From the NCBI GenBank assembly GCA_037976565.1, contig CP137684.1, forward strand, positions 19,530,259-19,594,258: DNA of 64,000 nt. Reading direction: 5' to 3'. Below the pieces are notes generated by a model. The model did no database searches, was not told the DNA's origin, and saw nothing but the letters and a program-made list of their open reading frames with translations. The position numbers were made by a program, and so were the translations under genes. Within the stretch, counting starts at the first letter, position 1; each line of letters starts with the position of its first letter. Positions 58,002-64,000 of this stretch are shown one piece after another. The stretch is from Mesocentrotus franciscanus. Lineage: Eukaryota; Echinodermata; Echinoidea; Camarodonta; Strongylocentrotidae.

Positions 58002-59051
58002 GTCTCGCCTGCGTAGCAAAAGCGAGACATAGGCGCCGCTTTTCCGATGGCGGCGGCGACGGCAGCGTCAACATCAAAAACTTGACCTAAGGTTAAGTTT
58101 TTGGATTTTTAATATAATTTTGAAAGTATAAGTTTTTATTCAATGAAACTTGGACTAAAGGGTTATCAAGTATCCCCAATTATATGTGGAGAATTTCAGG
58201 TCACACAGTCAAGGTCAAAGGTTATTTCAGGTCAACAAACTTAGACTTTGTTGTGGCATCATCATCAAAAACTTAACCTGAGGTTAAGTTTTTGAATTTT
58301 TAATATAATTGTGAAAGTATAAGTTTTTTTTCAATGAAACTTGGACTAAATGGTCATCAAGTATCCCCGATAATGTGAGGAGAATTTCAGGTCACAAAGT
58401 CAAGGTCAAAGGTCACTTCCGGTCAACAAACTTAGTCTTTGTTGTGGCATCAGGTTAAGATTTTGAATTTTTATCATAATTTTGAAAGTATACATTCCTA
58501 TTCCATTAAACTTGAACATAAGGGTTATCAAGTATCACCAATCGTGTGATTAGTCTGTAAGGTGACAAAGTCAAGGTCAAATGTCATTTCAGGTCTGCAA
58601 ACTTAGACTTGTCTTTGTTGTGGCATCAACATCAAGATTTTGAATTTTTAGCATAATTTCTGAAGTGTTTGTTCAAATTCCATGAAACTTGTAACCGAGG
58701 GTTATCAAGTATCATATGACTCAAATTCCAGGTCACAAAGTCAAGGTCAAAGGTCATTTTAGGTCAGTAGATTTGGATTATGTTTTCACAACTTAATATC
58801 AGAATAAATAAATCAATTTTTGTTATTTGTTCATATTTCATTAAAGTTATCAATCTTGGTACAAATAATGGTAAATAATTCTTCTAATGATTCTTAGTCA
58901 ATATTCACTTCAAAATGCTGATTATACTCAGAGGATTTCATTTTAGGGGCCTGTTAATGGGCCATCCTGCCCAGAAATAATGTCCCAACCTCAATTTTTC
59001 ATCATATTGAATTGCGTGATGCAGGCGAGACCGCCGAGAGCGTTTTCCTTG
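58002..59051 (+). mobile_element. Helentron-like family D
   Basis: 5' hairpin GTCTCGCCTGCG / AAAGCGAGACATAGG; about four units of roughly 185 bp with GTCAAGGTCAAAGGTCATTT, GGTTATCAAGTATCCCC and TTTGTTGTGGCATC; near the end GCAGGCGAGAC inverts the start, followed by CGCCGAGAGCG and the end TTTTCCTTG. The related intron at 46.59 kb lacks it. Confidence 0.75.
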
Positions 59052-59565
59052 TTTATTTTGTTAGCTTTAATTTGTGTTGTTTGTTTGTTTTTTTTTGTTT
59101 GTTGGCACGATTTAAACTGCTATCAGTTATAAGTCATAATTGATAGCAGTTTAAATTGTGCACTGAGTTATGACAAAATTTCTGTGATAACACTTTAAAA
59201 GGATTTTTAACATGTAAATACTTATTTGTCATCAACTTTTCTTAAAATTCATATCTTATGGACGATGATTTAAGGATTGATCTAGAGTAGAGAAGACAAA
59301 CAAACAATGAAATGTCAGTTTTAATACATAAAATATTCTCATAATAATAATGATAATGATAATGATAGTCACATTTGTAGGCCTATAGTTGGTAGAATGA
59401 TAGTGCCCATGCTCCACTCCCTGAGGAATATTGTGGCTATAGTCGGGTGGCTTAGTGAATTATCGTTACCAGCTGGATACAAGCGCCATTTTTGGTACAG
59501 GGCTTCCTTATACATTATATACAAATCATTATCCTTATATGCAAAATACAGTAACTTAATGTTAA
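59052..59565. other. No gene seen
   Basis: Contains an imperfect inverted repeat (GATTTAAACTGCTATCAGTT near 59109 and TTGATAGCAGTTTAAATTG near 59139) that could form a hairpin. Confidence 0.45.
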
Positions 59566-59568
59566 AAG

Positions 59569-59838
59569 GTGTCGTGGTCGAGTGGATATGTCACCGAACT
59601 GTGGATCACAAGGTCTGCGGTTCGAGTCCCACTGCGGCACTAATGTCTTTTGCCACATTTGCCACATTCGACCCAGTTGAGGTAAATGGGTACCTGGAAG
59701 GAATTAATTCCTTGAAATGCTAGAACGCTGTAATGGCAGCTAGGCTAAAGCCGGGGTAATAATTTCCTAATTTGGAAGCGCATAGAGACGTTTAAATGTT
59801 ATATGCGCTATACAAGAAATGAATATTATTATTATAAA
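59569..59838 (+). mobile_element. tRNA-derived SINE with tRNA-like head
   Basis: 59569-59640 is a 72-nt tRNA-like head: acceptor strands GTGTCGT and GCGGCAC pair over seven positions (two G-U), A-box-like TGGTCGAGTGGATAT, B box GGTTCGAGTCCC. The body follows (GGTAAATGGGTACCTGGAAG, GGAAGCGCATAGAG, ATGCGCTATACAAG) with an (ATT)n tail. The continuing SINE body argues against a functional tRNA gene. Confidence 0.75.
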
Positions 59839-59839
59839 A

Positions 59840-61105
59840 GGAAACTTGATATTATACAAATATACAAAGCTGTGAGAAAGAATAGTACTATTGCCAGTCC
59901 CTCCGAAGATATGTAATTTCCACTATTCTTACGAACTAAATGCTTGGTATATTTGTTTATATCCCTTCTTTACGATCCAAACCGATTAGCTACCAGCTGA
60001 TCTGGAATCAAGCGCTATATAGCGCGGGGCTAAAGTACCGGTGACTTGCGCCGATACTGCAGGCGGCAAGGTTATGAGCAGTCCGTAAGGTCGTGTGATC
60101 ATAGTTCGTGCGTGACCTAAGTTCGCTATCTCAAAAATCGGTAAGATTTCAACAATTTGAAATCATCAATGGAAAGAGGAATATGAAATTACCCAAAGAC
60201 GGAATTTACTTCAGAATTGGGTATGAAATCATGAATATATTGACAAAAGATCGGCACATTTTGCAGTCATTTGCGAAAAATTAATAACCTACCAATAAGG
60301 GTCTGGAAATCTTCATTTTGATAGCAGATATCCTCAAAATTGTAGGTAAGAAGTAATACCAACTGATCGTATGATATCTTGCCTTAAAATTATGAAATTA
60401 CCTTATTTTTTATGGATCGCATTTTGGTATAATTCAGCTGTAAACCCCTGTAAGGACTCGCTCAGCTGGTTGTCTGCTTGTTCAAATTTGACATACATTT
60501 TGTCAATGAGTAGTGAGCATGCGCAGTAGTGCCTTGGAAGTAAATATCAAATAGAGCATGCGCAGGTCTGCCCAGGAAAAAATAGTGAAAACTATTCGGA
60601 GCTCTGGCAGAGATTTGTTTTGGATAGTGAAATTATATTTTATCACGTGAGCACCAATTGACCAATCATGTATTTAGAATATTCATGAATATTCATAGAA
60701 GGGATATAAATGTAATTATTTTAGTAAAACATGACAACAACAACTATATAAGCCAACATCTATGCTAATAATTGGGGTAGGGAGTCCTAGGTTGTAGTAA
60801 TTCTGTAATAACAATTTACTTATTTGTCCCCCTCTTTTGCTTTAATCTGCTTGCCATAATTATCAGTTGAAGCATATCAGTGGAAATACAGTTAACTTAC
60901 ATGGTGGAAGGAACAAAATATGTGTGAAGGTGGGGGACACCAGTACATTTGGCCACACTGCGTACATACATTGAAATCATTCATGTTAGCTTGTGAGTAG
61001 TTGGGGCAAAGTGTACATCACAGATGTGCTCTCATTACATCAATGTACTTATAGAGACAAAAATATTGTGAGCTTTCATGTCACTGACACATACCTTCAG
61101 CAATC
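59840..61105. other. No gene seen
   Basis: Unique-looking sequence without recognisable domain or repeat. The frame at 60993-61175 overlaps the end of the minus-strand relic and is a shadow. Confidence 0.4.
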
Positions 61106-61110
61106 TGACC

Positions 61111-63440
61111 TCAAGCACAATTGCACCTGCAGAGTGGTGAACAGTCCAGATTTGCTTTGCCACATTTGCAGGTAGAACAGTTTCCTTTGCATGAACACTT
61201 GACCAGTTCCTGACATGCTTTAGAGAAATCCAATATTGTCATCCACACCGGTAACCATGCAAGACCCTCATTCCTTGGTCCATCCATAGTCCTGTGGAGA
61301 TGGAATATCTTGATTAGCTTTCGTGCTTAATGTCCAGATTCCTGCTTGAAAAACGGCCCATTTCACATGCTACAGCAGTGCGTTCTGCGTGGGTGGCGGT
61401 TTCTCCATCGATCAATTTTCATGGCAGAAGAGGCTTCTCCTTGTCTTATTGATAGAGTTTGGCAGACTCGACTTGTCATACAATTAAGACAAAGGTCAGC
61501 CTTTCAAAAACTGGAAAGGCTCAGAGTCAACGGTCATCTTCTTAAAGGGATTATTGGCTAGATAAGCAAATGTCTCTGTGGCATCATCCTACACTTTCCA
61601 AGCCTGCCAGACTGACTTCTTTCCCTTTCCATGAAATGCTGTTGTCGTGTCGCAACCCGAATATGAGTGTAACACAGGAAGGGCTTGTGACTTTGACTCT
61701 CCCAAACTCCCACAGATGGCATTGATGTGGAAGTATCTGTATTTCTTCCCCATACCGAATGCCACCCAGATGTCAGTTAACGGTTACGTCTTGAGGAGAT
61801 CATAGAATTTGCCGACAAGGATGACTACAACATATACTGTTCGCACAAGGAAAGTCTTTGCTCCCTGCTCTAGTGTATGCAGAATATGAACCACAATCCT
61901 CGTGTCGGCTTCTTCGTGATTGCAGTTTCCCATGCTGATGCTAGATCCGACAGATGACACAGTTTCTCCTGTTGTGACAAACACCTCTTTGCCACGTGCC
62001 TGTGGAACTCTTTCACTTTGGATGTAAGAAAGACAAACAGTTCTTTCTTATTGATTAGGTCATGGAGAAAATCCATCCAATTGCCTGGAAGCTTGGTCCG
62101 GCCAGACGCTTTCCTACGGAAGCCAGTTCCTCTCTTTTCATGGGTGGACTCTTCCAAATTGTCTGGAATGTAAGTGTCCCACACAAGATCGAATCTCGTG
62201 GTAGTCTGCAGTTGCTTCTCGAGGTATGGAATGAAGACTTCGTTGGCGTATCCATCAAATGTGCTGATGCCGAAAACAGGCAGACAGTGGACAATGACAG
62301 CTCCATCAAAGACTTTACAGCAATATGCTGATGGTGGCTCTGGTTGGCCAGGCTGCCCAAGGCAATGCAGCAGGTCAGACTTTGTAGCTGGTAGATGTAG
62401 ATTATCGAAGTCTGAGAGAGAAGGAGGGAAAGACTGTATCTCCTGTACAAAGAATTTATCTAAGTCACTCTTACGGCTCTGCATAGCGATGTAGAGTTTG
62501 CCAAATAGTGCTACATTGTTCTAAAGCACTTTGATCTTCTTGTCTTTCTTCTGAACTATCTTGCAGTGGGATTTTCTGAAGAGAGCCAGTGAATTTCTCT
62601 TGATTGGATCATGGATTGAGTGGGTGCGCTCATCAAGCACGGTCTTGACAAAATCTTGGTACTGTTTCCTTCCAGTCTCCTCCAGTGTGCGGACAGTGGT
62701 AACAATGGCTCTGTCTGCATTTGCGACTGTCAAGCGTTACCAGTTCATCAAACTCATCCAAAATTGGATTACCCATTTGCCTAATGCTAGCAAAAAGGGC
62801 ATGACTTGTTTTCGGAACGACTTCTGTGATGAGAGACCTTGCTCATGGTGCTGGAAGTTCTTAGGATTCTCCATATCATCTACTGTGAAGTATCCATCGT
62901 CTAAGAGCAGCAGGGTTTTCCATGAGTCCAATAGCGCTACCTGCACCTTTCACAATCTTGTTCTCTTGCTCATGGGCCTGGTCAAAAGGATCGAAGAAAA
63001 CTTGTTTGATATTTTGGAAAGAACCCAGTGTGAGTTTTAGTCAAACTCCTTCTTGACAGTGGCTGGTAGAGACTTCATATTTCGAATGTGGACAGGCATC
63101 CACCAGGAATAGTTCACATGGTCCAGAGCAAAGAACAATAGGTCTGCTCTTCTCGGACCTTTACATACAGTGGGAAGTTTTTCTCTCTGTGAGCTCTGAT
63201 GAATATATCTGATCCCAGAACATGGAAGTATAGGACTCTTCTTCAGCATGTGATCTCTCCACTCCTTGGCTGATCGTTCATCCTTGGGGCCTGTACTTTG
63301 CATGAAAGCCTCCTGCTGCAAATTGTGCAAAGTCAAGAGACAGACCTGATAACCGTGCCGGGTTCGAGTAATGTGTGCAGCCTTCAGGAACAAGTCTGCT
63401 GTTCCAACCGATGCTACCTGCACCTCTGTTAATGCCATCG
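61111..63440 (-). pseudogene. Relic of a repeated FEN/XPG-like family with Cys-rich tail
   Basis: Minus strand, ATG near 63438, stop 61111-61113. Pieces in order: RRADLLFFALDHVNYSWWMP; KTLLLLDDGYFTVDD; RNSLALFRKSHCKIV; SDLDKFFVQEIQSFPPSLSD; VFDGAVIVHCLPVF and LPGNWMDFLHDLINKKELFV; CNHEEADTRIVVHILH; LVRTVYVVVILVGKFYD; LHSYSGCDTTTAFHGKGKK; PPPTQNALL and AVFQAGIWT; CQELVKCSCKGNCSTCKCGK then ANLDCSPLCRCNC. I recognise this as a family with many copies in invertebrate genomes, function unknown to me. The order E-A-D-T-R, D-T-D-V, G-C-D-T-T mirrors the acidic residues of FEN-1/XPG nucleases (inference). Here D-T-D is replaced by a single Tyr and several stops and shifts break the frame. Confidence 0.65.
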
Positions 63441-63589
63441 TTCACCCAGAACCCTCAAAGGAGATTGCCAAGTGTTGACCAAATGGCCATTACCACATGC
63501 TTATTTTCACCATGAGTACCCGGCCACTTCCATTGTACGAACTTTGAGAGAGCAAATAGGGGTTGTAAAAAAAAAATCAACACTATTAT

Positions 63590-64000
63590 GCATTGTATAT
63601 GATGTGGGGGCTCCGGAACAACGCCCCAGCCACCTTCACACTTATGTGAATGTTTTGCAAGGGGCTCCTTCCTTAATATCATTCAGTAGGTCCTAAGAGA
63701 GTCCTGTACCAAAACAGACGGTCGTATAACCACAAACCAATGTGATCTTACCTTATATATAACATGGGGGCTCAGGCATGACGCCCCGCCCCCCAATCAC
63801 CATATATAAATATATTATGCCGGGGGCTCCTATCCTAACATCGTTCAGAAAGTCATAAAGAAGCCCTGCACCAAAAATGGCACTTGTACAACAAATTAAT
63901 TAATTTTTTTAACCATATTTTTAATTTGGGGGCTCCGGTTCAAGGACCCCCTCTCCCCCCTTAATCACACCTATATAAATATTTTGTTGGGGGCTCCAAC
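63590..64000. repeat. Tandem repeat, ~165-bp units, running off the edge
   Basis: TGGGGGCTCCGG/TGGGGGCTCAGG heads recur near 63603, 63766 and 63928, each followed by CGCCCC or ACCCCC, AATCACNCATATAAATAT and GGGGGCTCC. Units share GTTCAGNAAGTCNTAA and CTGNACCAAAA. Continues past 64000. Confidence 0.7.

Noticed and set aside
59569..59640. Functional tRNA gene
   Set aside because: The tRNA-like head is continuous with a SINE body and (ATT)n tail; the anticodon arm is not convincing.
61346..61561. Plus-strand frame of 71 residues, and plus frames at 62062-63040
   Set aside because: Antisense shadows of the minus-strand nuclease-like relic.
1..64000. CRISPR array or prokaryotic operon
   Set aside because: Tandem repeats present have 75-185-bp units with no spacer structure; everything else is eukaryotic.

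Overview
This is an intron- and repeat-rich animal window, almost certainly from a marine deuterostome. A sea urchin or another echinoderm is my best guess. Two things point there. One is an N-terminal hydrophobic 2A signal (MDGLCLLYLLLILLVRSG followed by DVETNPGP), a class described from sea urchin NLR proteins. The other is the repeat mix: BEL/Pao, Ty3/gypsy, CR1/L2-like LINEs, Penelope, hAT, TTAA-site MITEs and Helentron-like elements. No bacterial features are present.

One host gene can be pieced together on the + strand. It has 12 coding exons scattered over about 50 kb (7598-57981) and stays open at the right edge. Exon ends and intron phases agree at every junction: 2A signal exon (7598-7689), death-fold exon DD1 (8980-9266), linker (13908-13989), DD2 (15969-16258), an identical linker (32883-32964), DD3 (41568-41881), short exons A and B (43249-43313, 46524-46590), two exons of a Roc/Ras-like GTPase (47217-47472, 53820-53929), then second copies of A and B (55450-55514, 57930-57981). 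The product would be a 2A-Death-Death-Death-Roc protein, a ROCO/STAND-type innate-immune or apoptosis candidate. I infer that 2A skipping would choose between secretory and cytosolic forms. The gene grew by internal duplication: the DD+linker pair is duplicated, and a Roc-A-B block was duplicated and then lost its first Roc exons, leaving a 17-nt Roc remnant at 42985.

The introns and flanks are filled with transposons. Paralogous introns act as natural empty sites, so several insertions can be defined to the base. Left edge: LINE 3' end, hAT (299-1054), MITEs, a 750-bp foldback with 9-bp target duplication (2652-3401). 8-16 kb: TTAA MITE, gypsy pol tail, 1-kb TIR element, 1.4-kb hAT. 18-34 kb: Helentron-like elements, THAP relic, BEL element with gag-protease, LINE pieces. 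35-39 kb: minus-strand LINE whose ORF1 is split by a 931-bp insertion. 43-46 kb: plus-strand LINE. 49-53 kb: Helentron-like element that took two Penelope insertions at the same position of its repeat unit. 54-60 kb: MITE, tandem repeats, another Helentron-like element, tRNA SINE. 61-63.4 kb (minus): relic of a multi-copy family with a FEN/XPG-like acidic motif order and a cysteine-rich tail.

Two cross-cutting patterns stand out. Several dissimilar Helentron-like families all carry internal minisatellites with AGGTCAAAGGTCA, a DR1 nuclear-receptor site. Four LINE 3' ends share a nested two-hairpin structure with compensatory changes. All calls were made by eye, without database searches.
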